From the NCBI GenBank assembly GCA_004556205.1, contig SFIL01000023.1:1-45299 (forward strand): a stretch of DNA of 45,299 nucleotides, in the 5' to 3' direction. The translations under genes were made by a program, and so were the position numbers. Shown here piece after piece: positions 1-6,847 of this stretch; position 1 is the stretch's first letter, and the number at the start of each line of letters is the position of its first letter. This stretch comes from Clostridiales bacterium (GTDB lineage Bacteria; Bacillota; Clostridia; Oscillospirales; Oscillospiraceae). Below the pieces are notes generated by a model that was not told the origin of the DNA, ran no database searches, and saw nothing but the letters and a program-made list of their open reading frames with translations.

Positions 1-276
1 TGCCGGAAACAGCTTCGCCCCCTCCTCGTGTGTCCGAATGCCAATCGCAGGGTCAATTGGCTCATCCTCCACAATGGCCTGCAGCGCATTGGTCAGCGTA
101 ATATTCAAGGTGTCCGCTTCCCGAATGCCGAATGAGGCGGTCAGACTGGCCTGCGGGTCTGCATCGATCAGCAGAACCCGCTTGCCCTCCTGCGCCAGCT
201 TTGTTCCAAGATGAAAAGTCGTAGTCGTTTTTCCAACACCCCCTTTTTGATTTGTGATCGCAATTACCTGACACAT
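1..276 (-). CDS. ParA/Soj-family ATPase, N-terminal part (cut by window edge)
   Basis: ParA-type P-loop ATPases partition plasmids, ICEs or chromosomes by ATP-dependent binding to non-specific DNA, normally with a ParB partner. The first 92 residues are visible. The protein begins MCQVIAITNQKGGVGKTTTT, which contains the deviant Walker A motif KGGVGKT with the signature lysine, followed by a Walker A' segment LLIDADPQASLT around residues 38-49. The start is the ATG at 274-276, preceded by AGGAGG at good spacing. The C-terminus and any parB partner lie to the left of the window. The short N-terminus without an HTH and the VGKTTTT form resemble ParA of conjugative and plasmid elements rather than the chromosomal Soj next to oriC; this is inference. 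The family assignment is secure. Confidence 0.93.
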   Translation of the reverse strand, partial: MCQVIAITNQKGGVGKTTTTFHLGTKLAQEGKRVLLIDADPQASLTASFGIREADTLNITLTNALQAIVEDEPIDPAIGIRTHEEGAKLFPA

Positions 277-513
277 TTTCAGTCCTCCTTTCCTTTGAAT
301 TTGATCTTGCGACCCACCAAAACACAGAAATTGGTTCTGTGCTTTGGTCGCTGCACTTCATTCGACCCCGTCTCCAAAGTGCAGGAAAGGAAATCATCAG
401 ACGCTCGATTGCGAGTCGAGTCCATGGGAATCTCACCCCTGCCGGGTTCTCCGCCAGCTCCGTAGAGAAGTATCATTGTCCCAAAGCGTTTCATCGCCAT
501 GTATCTGATGAAT

Positions 514-561
514 GGTTATTCTGTTTTCAAGGTCCCCGAAGGAGCCCTCGCAAGAATAACC
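514..561 (-). other. Possible structured leader RNA upstream of parA
   Basis: About 350 bases separate the predicted minus-strand promoter (634-661) from the ParA start. Within this leader an outer 9-bp stem is formed by 514-522 (GGTTATTCT) and 553-561 (AGAATAACC). A second small inverted repeat lies at about 325-340 (CACAGAA...TTCTGTG). No known riboswitch class is recognised. No credible ORF with a ribosome binding site is seen in this stretch on either strand. Confidence 0.35.
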
Positions 562-633
562 CCTTCACTAATTGGGAATAAGGAGGCCATTTTGTAAAAG
601 TTTTTTTCAAAAAAAGTTGAAAAAATTTTTTCG

Positions 634-661
634 ATTATAAAGCGAAATAAAGGATTGTAAA
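634..661 (-). promoter_or_regulatory. Predicted sigma-A promoter for the parA transcript
   Basis: Read on the minus strand, TTTACA (656-661) is followed after 16 bases by TATAAT (634-639). It points toward parA, which would give a transcript with a leader of roughly 350 nt. The spacing and -10 match the consensus; the -35 differs at one base. Confidence 0.55.
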
Positions 662-732
662 TCCAAGTAAAAGTATAAAAGCATCGCTTTTCTGCGGTCT
701 TAAGTAGATATGGCAGGGCTGATTGGGAAAAC

Positions 733-761
733 AAAAAAGCCGAAGCATGGACTGCTTCGGC
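733..761 (-). terminator. Rho-independent terminator, minus strand
   Basis: The minus strand reads a 9-bp perfect stem (739-747 with 753-761, arms GCCGAAGCA/TGCTTCGGC, 5-base loop) followed by TTTTTT at 738-733. It would stop minus-strand transcription coming from the SDR operon region before it reaches parA. Confidence 0.7.
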
Positions 762-834
762 CAAAAGAGTTCAGAAGAATAGTCGGGAAAGCCGGGGCGG
801 TTGCCATCCGTTTTGACTGGTTTTTCGTAGGAAA

Positions 835-868
835 CATCCCCAACCCACTGGATTGTGGGTTGGGGATG
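835..868. repeat. Perfect 13-bp inverted repeat upstream of the 70-aa gene
   Basis: CATCCCCAACCCA (835-847) is repeated in inverted form at 856-868 with an 8-base loop. No T-run follows on either strand, so it looks more like an operator or RNA hairpin than a terminator. It ends about 50 bases before the -10 box (TATAAT, 916-921) of the small gene starting at 956. Confidence 0.5.
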
Positions 869-955
869 CTGTAAATCCTTCTGTTTGCAGGATGGTAAAG
901 TAGTGCGTTTTTTTGTATAATACTTACACAAAAACAAAAACAGGAGGTTAAAATT

Positions 956-1168
956 ATGGCATTTTCTCTCGACAGCAAGGTTAAGGACATTTTAAAGAAC
1001 CCGGCAGCAGCTGCAGTCCTGGATAAGTATGCGGAGGGTGCTTCCAAAAATCCTCAGATGAAGCTTGTTGGCGGTCTGACCCTGCGTAAGCTGGCAGCTT
1101 TCCCCCAGTCTGCATATCTGCAGCCCCATTTGGATGCAATTGACCAGGAACTTAAGGAAATCGAGTAA
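956..1168 (+). CDS. Small 70-aa helical protein of unknown function
   Basis: The protein begins MAFSLDSKVKDILKNP and is predicted to be fully helical, with no membrane segment, signal peptide or cysteines. The start is well supported: AGGAGG lies at about 942-947 and TATAAT at 916-921. The pattern of a short N-terminal strand followed by 'DILKNPAAAAVLDKY', then a second 'LTLRKLAAFPQ' helix, recalls a small helical domain I remember as a C-terminal tail on some reductases and hydrolases. That is recollection, not a search result. Here it stands alone as a complete gene, followed by a terminator. Its neighbours on the opposite strand are catabolic enzymes, so a role as a small partner of one of them is possible but unproven. 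Confidence 0.8.
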   Translation: MAFSLDSKVKDILKNPAAAAVLDKYAEGASKNPQMKLVGGLTLRKLAAFPQSAYLQPHLDAIDQELKEIE

Positions 1169-1181
1169 TCAAAGAATCGAC

Positions 1182-1259
1182 AGGTGGCGCTCCCTTTGGA
1201 GTGCCACCTTGTCTGTTCAGAGAAAGGTTCAGGCGGCCCTTGCGACCGCCTGATTTTTT
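1182..1259 (+). terminator. Two hairpins ending the 70-aa gene; second is a terminator
   Basis: A 12-bp stem with one mismatch (AGGTGGCGCTCC at 1182-1193 with 1198-1209) is followed by a second stem CAGGCGG/CCGCCTG (1230-1236 with 1246-1252) and then TTTTTT (1254-1259). The second fits a plus-strand intrinsic terminator for the gene ending at 1168. It also separates that gene from the convergent SDR gene. Confidence 0.7.
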
Positions 1260-1263
1260 CGTC

Positions 1264-2025
1264 TTAGAAGCAGGTCCACCCGCCGTCACACTTGATTTCT
1301 TCGCCGTTGACATAGCGGGACTGGTCGCTAGCCAGAAACAGAATGGCATCTGCCAGATCCTCAGGCATGGCCAGTTCCCCGGAGAAGTCCAGCAGCTTGC
1401 TGGTGCGGCCAAAGCCAAATTCGTTTGCAGGGGGCATGACCAACGGAATATCCGTTACCACACCGCCGGGGGAAATCGCATTACACCGAATACCCTGTTC
1501 CATGTACATGAATGCCGTATTCTTGGTTGCAGACAGAACGGCACCCTTGCTGGCACAGTATGCTGCACCCGAGGTCTGATGGGTGGCACCGACAGAGCAA
1601 ATGTTTACGATTGTACCGCCGTCATCCTGCGCAAGAAATTGCTTGCATTCCTCCCGCAGACCATACATCAGGCCGAAGGTGTTTACACGAAACACCTCAT
1701 GGAGCATTCCGTCGGACATATCCGCAATTGCGGTGTTGTCGTCCATGACACCCGCATCATTCACTGCCACATCCAGACGTCCAAAGGTGTCTACCGCTTT
1801 TTTAACCATCTGCACTGCGGTTTCGGGATTGCCCACATCACCGGCATACCAGGTCATTTCGCCTGAATAGTCCTTACATTCTTCAGCAAGTTCCTGCAGC
1901 AATTCTCCACGCCGTGCTACTGCCACGACCTTGGCACCCTCCTGACAGAAGAGAGCTGCTGTGGCTCTGCCGATACCGGCGGACGCACCGGTCACGATGC
2001 AGACTTTACCATCTAATCTTCCCAT
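1264..2025 (-). CDS. Short-chain dehydrogenase/reductase (classical SDR)
   Basis: A 253-aa NAD(P)-dependent oxidoreductase of the classical SDR family. Visible motifs are the nucleotide-binding TGASAGIG (residues 12-19), NDAG (89-92, a variant of NNAG), and a full catalytic tetrad N115, S144, Y156, K160 (YCASK). The length is typical for the family. I chose the ATG at 2023-2025 because AAGGAGGACA sits directly upstream; an in-frame extension exists but has no ribosome binding site. The gene follows the GcvT-like gene by 10 bases, so the two are probably co-transcribed. Substrate is unknown. The context suggests oxidation or reduction of a product released by the folate-dependent demethylase-like neighbour. 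FabG-type fatty acid synthesis is less likely, because no other fab genes are nearby. Confidence 0.9.
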   Translation of the reverse strand: MGRLDGKVCIVTGASAGIGRATAALFCQEGAKVVAVARRGELLQELAEECKDYSGEMTWYAGDVGNPETAVQMVKKAVDTFGRLDVAVNDAGVMDDNTAIADMSDGMLHEVFRVNTFGLMYGLREECKQFLAQDDGGTIVNICSVGATHQTSGAAYCASKGAVLSATKNTAFMYMEQGIRCNAISPGGVVTDIPLVMPPANEFGFGRTSKLLDFSGELAMPEDLADAILFLASDQSRYVNGEEIKCDGGWTCF

Positions 2026-2035
2026 ATTGTCCTCC

Positions 2036-3025
2036 TTAACAGAACACCTTGCCGACGACCACGGCAGGAGAATCATTACATCCAACGGTCAGCTCTGCGC
2101 CATCGGGAATATCTGCCCGGACAGTAGCAAAGCCAATGTTCTTCTCCACAGTATAGCCGTAGATGGCCTGAGCGCAGCGACCCACCTCTACGCCGTACCA
2201 GTAGACCCGCTCCCAAATGGAGATATCCTCGGTGGATTCCCGGGAGAATTCTAGACCTACCATGCGGTACTTGGGCTTCTCTTTCCGCTCCAAAGCCGCT
2301 TCTTTACCGATGAAGTCCTTGTCTGCGGCAACTGCCCAACCTAGACCACACTCATAGGGGCTCAGGTGCTTGAAGTCCTGCTTCAGGGCAAATCCCTTCT
2401 CCATGGGAATAGAGCGGACATAGACTTCCAAAGTCTGTAATTCCCGTCCTCCGACAGCTTCCACGGCCTTCAGCGCGGCGTCATGGACAGCCAGGCTCTG
2501 ATCAAAGGCAGAGTAGATCTCGTAACCATTCTCACCGGTAAAGCCGGAGCGGTGGATGTATACAGGAATATCCCCGAGCTTTCTCTCACAGATGGCAAAC
2601 CGCTTCAGATCGTCTATGGGAGCATCCAGCATGGCATTCATGGCCTTCAGACTGTCGGGACCCTGCACGGCATACATATCCCAGTCGTAGGTAATAATTT
2701 TTGCCTGAATGTCCGCTTCACCCTTGTGCTTTTCAATCCAGGGCAGCAGACGGGGACCATACAGGTCAGAAACCCAGTAGAGACCTTCTGCCATGTGCAT
2801 GACGATCACATCGTCTATGATCTCACCCTTTTCATCCAGAGAGGCGGTGTATTTGGATTTGCCCACAGGAACCTTGGAAATGTCACTGATATAAATCTTT
2901 TGCAGCACATCCAAAGCATCATTGCCGGTAATCTCCACCAGATCGTGGGTCCAGCGATAGAAGCCTACACCCTTGCGGATGGCCTCAGCGTCGGCACGAG
3001 CAACCTTGTCTTCCTTAAATAGCAT
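2036..3025 (-). CDS. GcvT-like tetrahydrofolate-dependent aminomethyl/methyltransferase
   Basis: A 329-aa protein of the GcvT superfamily (aminomethyltransferase, DmdA- and LigM-type demethylases), which moves a one-carbon group from a substrate to tetrahydrofolate. Family features seen: the N-terminal folate-binding part with EKGEIIDDVIV, whose Asp pair matches the catalytic/folate position of GcvT (GGIIDD), a central RSGFTGENGYEI segment, and a C-terminal barrel with IGFATVRADIP. It is shorter than glycine-cleavage GcvT (about 360 aa). No gcvH, gcvPA or gcvPB is nearby, so a glycine cleavage role is unlikely. It lies 12 bases after the 406-aa gene and 10 bases before the SDR. Inference: an O-, N- or S-demethylase for a small external substrate, feeding the folate pool of an anaerobe. 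Confidence 0.85.
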   Translation of the reverse strand: MLFKEDKVARADAEAIRKGVGFYRWTHDLVEITGNDALDVLQKIYISDISKVPVGKSKYTASLDEKGEIIDDVIVMHMAEGLYWVSDLYGPRLLPWIEKHKGEADIQAKIITYDWDMYAVQGPDSLKAMNAMLDAPIDDLKRFAICERKLGDIPVYIHRSGFTGENGYEIYSAFDQSLAVHDAALKAVEAVGGRELQTLEVYVRSIPMEKGFALKQDFKHLSPYECGLGWAVAADKDFIGKEAALERKEKPKYRMVGLEFSRESTEDISIWERVYWYGVEVGRCAQAIYGYTVEKNIGFATVRADIPDGAELTVGCNDSPAVVVGKVFC

Positions 3026-3037
3026 ACGAGCACCTCC

Positions 3038-4258
3038 TTACAGCATCCGCAGGTCTTCCTTGCGGATGACCTTGATGTACATATCTTCCTCATCCCGGTC
3101 TTCGATGACACAGGACCACTCGGGACTGACCAGCGTCTTAGCGGCACCGTTCCACTGGGCTTCATAGGCATCTACCAACTCATCCAGAGGTGCCATCTCA
3201 TAACGGGCGGTGAAGTCTTCGCTCTTGACCCTGATCCAAGTCTCGTCCTTAGTCCAGCGAACCATTTCATAGGGTACCTGCTGAACATCCAGCATATAGC
3301 GGATATAACCGCCAAGAATTCGGCCGTCGTTTTCATCCATGGAGTGGGGGATCCCCAGGAAGGAGCGCAACCCCTCCTTGGCAAAGGGATCAATGAACTG
3401 GTTCTTGCCGGCGGTGGCGAAAACGATGCGGAATACCCGCAGGAACTCATCCTCGTCCGGGGCCATGTCTTTTATAGCCATCATGGGGAACTGAACAGAC
3501 CAGACCCAACCCATCTGGGCCACCCAATGATAGGCAGCCTCCAGGGAAGTCTCTTCACCAAAGTTCTGGGTGTATTGACCGTTCCGTAGGCACTGACCTT
3601 CCTTCACCATACGCTCTCTGGGCGTATCGTGGATGGGATCCACAGGCTGTTGCATGTGGTCAAGCCAGCTCTGTAAAGGAAGCCCGTACACATCCCGCCG
3701 TTCGGCAACAACACGACAATGCTTGTTGCCGCAGCCACGAGCCTGGCACATATTCAGAGCAACCTGATTTTCCGTTCCGTTGGAGGAAGCCAGGTCAAAG
3801 TTGGCGGTGAACATACTGGTGGTCATGTTGCACAACTCGCTGCCAACGATATCCCAGGGACAGGTATCCAGCTCTTTCTCCACCCGGTTCCGTGTAAATT
3901 GCACGACACGACCGGCCATGTTCTCCCACTCATCGCCGGAGTCGCCGGTGATGCCGCCCAGCCAGCTGGACTTTTCGCACAGCTCGGGAATATTAAAGGC
4001 TTCGTAAAGGGATGCGTTTACATAGTCTTTTTGCTCCTCCGGGGTACCTGCAACTGCCATGTTCATCATGTTGGCAACGTCACAGATGGCTTCGGTACGT
4101 TTTTCCCAGCTGGGCTCGAAGATACGCATGACCTGAAAGAGGTTGGCGGTCATGGCAGCAATCTGACGATTCAGCTGCCGATAGGCTTCCTCTTCTGTAA
4201 TGAGCTTGCCCCAGGCGGTGGCAAAGCATTTTCTGGAATCCAGTTTTTCCTTCAGCAT
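3038..4258 (-). CDS. Unrecognised 406-aa cytosolic protein with conserved-looking Cys cluster
   Basis: I do not recognise the family with confidence. The protein is soluble, without a signal peptide or membrane helix. A distinctive central stretch contains CPWDIVGSELCNM (around residues 133-145) and then CQARGCGNKHC (around 172-182), giving five cysteines and one histidine within about 50 residues. This resembles a metal or cofactor site, with a loose similarity to the Cys pattern of V4R-like domains and ATC-hydrolase-like proteins. That comparison is weak. The rest is rich in Trp and Met. It is the first gene of the operon, with an AGGAGG site before the ATG at 4258, and is followed 12 bases later by the GcvT-like gene. 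The tight linkage suggests that it recognises or activates the substrate that the GcvT-like enzyme demethylates. Confidence 0.85.
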   Translation of the reverse strand: MLKEKLDSRKCFATAWGKLITEEEAYRQLNRQIAAMTANLFQVMRIFEPSWEKRTEAICDVANMMNMAVAGTPEEQKDYVNASLYEAFNIPELCEKSSWLGGITGDSGDEWENMAGRVVQFTRNRVEKELDTCPWDIVGSELCNMTTSMFTANFDLASSNGTENQVALNMCQARGCGNKHCRVVAERRDVYGLPLQSWLDHMQQPVDPIHDTPRERMVKEGQCLRNGQYTQNFGEETSLEAAYHWVAQMGWVWSVQFPMMAIKDMAPDEDEFLRVFRIVFATAGKNQFIDPFAKEGLRSFLGIPHSMDENDGRILGGYIRYMLDVQQVPYEMVRWTKDETWIRVKSEDFTARYEMAPLDELVDAYEAQWNGAAKTLVSPEWSCVIEDRDEEDMYIKVIRKEDLRML

Positions 4259-4291
4259 GGTATTCCTCCTATCTCATTTTGCTGTAAGTTA

Positions 4292-4297
4292 ATTATA
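4292..4297 (-). promoter_or_regulatory. -10 box of the 406-aa/GcvT-like/SDR operon
   Basis: TATAAT on the minus strand at 4297-4292, about 35 bases before the ribosome binding site of the 406-aa gene. No good -35 box is present at 16-18 bases, which fits a promoter that needs an activator such as the divergent PucR-type regulator. Confidence 0.5.
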
Positions 4298-4353
4298 GAG
4301 AAAACCAGTCTTTGACGGTATTCTACAAAACATCGGTTTTTTCTATCTATCAG

Positions 4354-4394
4354 CCCTATAATTTGTATGCGTTCAACTCATACAAATTATAGGG
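4354..4394. promoter_or_regulatory. Perfect 16-bp inverted repeat in the divergent promoter region (candidate PucR operator)
   Basis: CCCTATAATTTGTATG (4354-4369) is perfectly inverted at 4379-4394 around a 9-base spacer. The half-site TTTGTATG recurs at 4441-4448, just before the -35 of the regulator gene, and again at 6161-6168 downstream of it. Symmetry, position between two divergent transcripts and recurrence of the half-site point to a regulator binding site. A terminator is less likely because no T-run directly abuts the stem. Confidence 0.6.
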
Positions 4395-4456
4395 TCTATT
4401 TTTATGGATATTGTCATTAAAATTAGCTTTCACCATATATTTTGTATGGCGGAAGC

Positions 4457-4485
4457 TTGACAACCATTTTCGACTTTTTTATAAT
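4457..4485 (+). promoter_or_regulatory. Consensus sigma-A promoter of the PucR-type gene
   Basis: TTGACA (4457-4462), a 17-base spacer and TATAAT (4480-4485): a perfect match to the sigma-A consensus, 30 bases upstream of the GTG start. A TTTGTATG half-site ends 8 bases before the -35, so self-regulation is likely. Confidence 0.8.
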
Positions 4486-4515
4486 ATTACATATGATTAC
4501 ACAGGGGGTGGAATT

Positions 4516-6057
4516 GTGAAACTAAACTCAGATATTCTCTACTGGAGACTGAAAGAACAACTGCATTCTGTCGTGCTGCATGGCAGGAGTAGTGATAATC
4601 TGGCATTATCCAGACCGGAATTCTATTTGGACAGAGCACAAACCTTCGAAAAAAACCGGGTGTATGTCTGCTCTGCGGATCACCTTCCCCAGCGCCCGAA
4701 ACTTAGCGAAAATGTATGCCTGATCTGTCTGGGGCAGCATTGGAATCTGAATGCCTACTATGACCGGTGCAGTGTAATCGTGGTAGAAGGTGACTGGGAC
4801 ATCTTCCGGATCTTCAATCTGGTACAGAGTGTTTTTGACCTATATGATAACTGGGAAGAGCAGCTTTGGCATATCCTGCGACATGGTGCGAAACTGTCTG
4901 AAATGCTGAATATTAGCATGGGAATTTTTGAGAATCCAATGCTGCTGATTGGCTCAGATTTTCGTTACCTTGGAGTCACAGAGGAGGACTATTTGCAAAA
5001 AAAGCTTGGATTGCATCTGGATACCCAATCCTTTGACGCAGAAAAAATGGCAACTTTCCTTTCTCTGCATGATATGTCCACCCATGTTCGAGAGCCACTG
5101 CTATTGGAATTACAGGGAACCCGTACGCTGTCTGTGAATATCTTCGATCAGGCAGAGTATTTGGGTTGCCTGACAATTTTTGAAGGAATCCGCCCTATTC
5201 GAGACTCCGACAAGGCACTGGCTGTTTTCCTTGCCAAACTACTGCGGCAGGCTATTCAGCAAAACCCGGTGCTTGCCGGTATCCGCACTGCTGTACGTCG
5301 GGCTTTGCGCAGCATCATTGCCGGACAGAGCATTGACTTCGAGTATCGCCGTGCTTTGAGTGCGGAAAACGGGAAAACCGACTGGGTTTGTGTGAAGCTG
5401 ATTCCAAAATCCGGAAGCACTCCGCTTCCCGGTGCCTACCTGTCTGCGGCACTGGAGGAACGATACCCGGGGGCTATGGCCTTTGAATTTGAGGATTCTG
5501 TTGCAGCTTTCCTTCCAGCCGGGCAGACCGAAAAAGAATCCATAGGGTCACTGCTTCCTGTCTTGGAAAGATTGGGAGTCATTTGTGGCTTTTCCTCCAT
5601 TTTTTCCAGCCTTTATGATGCTGAACATGCATGGTTCCAGGCATCCACTGCATTGCAAAATGGCCTTTCCCAGGACAGTGACTTACCTGTTTTCTATTTC
5701 CATGACTATTTGCTCCCTCAACTTCTCAGCAGTGCTTTAGCAGGTCGTCCGACATGGGTATATTACACGGCGGGGTTAAAGCGGTTGAAGGACCATGACA
5801 ACAGTTCCCATGTATCCTATCTGCATACCCTTCGGGTATATCTGGACAATAATCTATCTGTCACAAAAACTGCTGCTGCCCTTTTCCTGCATCGCTCTAC
5901 ACTTCTTGATCGTCTGGCCCATATTACTACCATGCTTGGCAACGACCTGAAAGACCCTGATTACTGCCTAACCCTGGGTATTATCCTGCGAGCAGAGTTG
6001 GAGCAAAAACGGATGGAACAAACTGATCCCAAATATAAGAAGAAGGAGGACTTCTGA
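4516..6057 (+). CDS. PucR-family transcriptional regulator
   Basis: A 513-aa regulator. The C-terminal 60 residues (LHTLRVYLDNNLSVTKTAAA and the following LFLHRSTLLDRL) form the PucR/CdaR-type helix-turn-helix that closes this family. The middle region (roughly residues 100-300) is probably the sensory and GGDEF-like linker part. PucR proteins usually activate catabolic operons in response to a substrate. The GTG at 4516 is chosen because AGGGGGTGG lies just before it and a perfect promoter lies 30 bases upstream. An upstream in-frame ATG at 4411 would place the promoter inside the gene. The divergent arrangement with the 406-aa/GcvT-like/SDR operon and the palindrome between them suggest it controls that operon. 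Confidence 0.87.
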   Translation: MKLNSDILYWRLKEQLHSVVLHGRSSDNLALSRPEFYLDRAQTFEKNRVYVCSADHLPQRPKLSENVCLICLGQHWNLNAYYDRCSVIVVEGDWDIFRIFNLVQSVFDLYDNWEEQLWHILRHGAKLSEMLNISMGIFENPMLLIGSDFRYLGVTEEDYLQKKLGLHLDTQSFDAEKMATFLSLHDMSTHVREPLLLELQGTRTLSVNIFDQAEYLGCLTIFEGIRPIRDSDKALAVFLAKLLRQAIQQNPVLAGIRTAVRRALRSIIAGQSIDFEYRRALSAENGKTDWVCVKLIPKSGSTPLPGAYLSAALEERYPGAMAFEFEDSVAAFLPAGQTEKESIGSLLPVLERLGVICGFSSIFSSLYDAEHAWFQASTALQNGLSQDSDLPVFYFHDYLLPQLLSSALAGRPTWVYYTAGLKRLKDHDNSSHVSYLHTLRVYLDNNLSVTKTAAALFLHRSTLLDRLAHITTMLGNDLKDPDYCLTLGIILRAELEQKRMEQTDPKYKKKEDF

Positions 6058-6077
6058 TTACCCAGAAATCCTCCTTC
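6042..6077 (+). terminator. Terminator-like hairpin at the 3' end of the PucR-type gene
   Basis: GAAGGAGGA (6042-6050) pairs with TCCTCCTTC (6069-6077), extended by TTCTG/CAGAA across a small internal bulge. The stem spans the stop codon. No T-run follows; instead the 59-bp palindrome at 6079 starts at once, as if a U-tract had been displaced by an insertion. Confidence 0.5.
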
Positions 6078-6078
6078 C

Positions 6079-6137
6079 CAGTGTGTCAAAGAACCTCTGT
6101 TTTCACTAGACGAAAACAGAGGTTCTTTGACACACTG
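6079..6137. repeat. 59-bp near-perfect palindrome with family 1-like ends
   Basis: A 26-bp arm (6079-6104) is perfectly inverted at 6112-6137 around a 7-base loop. The outermost bases CAGTGTGTCAAAGAAC match the CAGNNTGTCRAAA terminal repeat of the family 1 elements elsewhere in the window. It may be a minimal derivative with both ends and no core. Confidence 0.65.
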
Positions 6138-6418
6138 AACAAAAATCAAACTGTTCTTAATTTGTATGATAGGAAGAGAATCACTCTGCTGATTCGCTTG
6201 ACAACTGTTCCCGTCCGGCAAAGCCACACCATTGTTTCCTCGCTTTTGTGAGCTTGATAGGCTTTTATTTTGAACCTTTCCCCTGCATTAGAAGAATCGG
6301 TGGGACATACTGTACCCGTCCCATTAGAAAAATGCTGAATTTTCTTAGAAAAAATCGCTGGAAAATGACCGGCACTTAGAAAAATAACCGCCGCAAAATC
6401 ACACGATTTTGTGGCGGT

Positions 6419-6495
6419 TGGCACCCCCGGGAGGACTTGAACCTCTGACCCTTCGCTTAGGAGGCGAATGCTCTATCCAACTGAGCTACGGGGGC
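6419..6495 (-). tRNA. tRNA-Arg (anticodon CCT)
   Basis: Minus-strand cloverleaf: acceptor GCCCCCG/CGGGGGT, D-arm GCTCAGTTGGATAGAGC, anticodon arm TTCGC-CTCCTAA-GCGAA giving anticodon CCT (reads AGG), T-loop TTCAAGT, discriminator G and an encoded CCA at 6421-6419. The T-stem has one A-C mismatch. Lower-GC, mobile-element-like DNA begins directly at its 3' side, the usual arrangement when an integrase targets a tRNA gene. Confidence 0.95.
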
Positions 6496-6640
6496 AAATG
6501 GCGATATTTTATTATTTTGAGGAACATTCGGAACTTTTTTACCGTTTTCTGTTTTCTGTGATTCCGGATCCTGCCGAATTTCGTTTTCGTCAAAAAAGTT
6601 CGGATTTTCGCTGTTTTCATTTTCCGGACTTTTTCAAAAG

Positions 6641-6700
6641 GTGATAGGTCGAACTATCACTTAGGAGGCGGACCCTCTATCCTGCTGAGGTACAGAGACA
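6641..6700 (-). pseudogene. Truncated tRNA-Arg(CCT)-like sequence, copy 1
   Basis: The minus strand reads a 5' half of a tRNA-Arg: D-arm CCTCAGCAGGATAGAGG, then GTCCGCCTCCTAAG. The 3' anticodon stem and variable loop are missing. A T-arm-like hairpin follows directly (GATAG-TTCGAC-CTATC). No acceptor stem can form. The break comes right after the anticodon loop, as in copy 2. Confidence 0.6.
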
Positions 6701-6751
6701 TTTAGCAATATGTGGATATTTTTATTCTACGCACCTCCCGCCTTTTTGCGA

Positions 6752-6812
6752 AAGGCGAGAGGTGGAACAAACTCTTAGGAGGCGGACGCTCTATCCTGCT
6801 GAGGTACCGTTG
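6752..6812 (-). pseudogene. Truncated tRNA-Arg(CCT)-like sequence, copy 2
   Basis: The minus strand carries GTACCTCAGCAGGATAGAGC and GTCCGCCTCCTAAG, then jumps to a degenerate T-arm-like GAG...CTC stem. The layout and breakpoint match copy 1, about 110 bases away. It is not expected to be a working tRNA. Confidence 0.6.
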
Positions 6813-6847
6813 CAGATCGCCGCAGGGATGCGGCGGATCGGTATTTT

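Noticed and set aside
518..545. 16S-23S-type spacer sequence (TTGAAAACAGAATAAC on the minus strand)
   Set aside because: Short chance similarity to rRNA spacers; no rRNA sequence is present on either side.
4259..4353. Glycine or other riboswitch ahead of the GcvT-like operon
   Set aside because: The leader is only about 35 nt from the -10 box to the start region, too short for a glycine aptamer.
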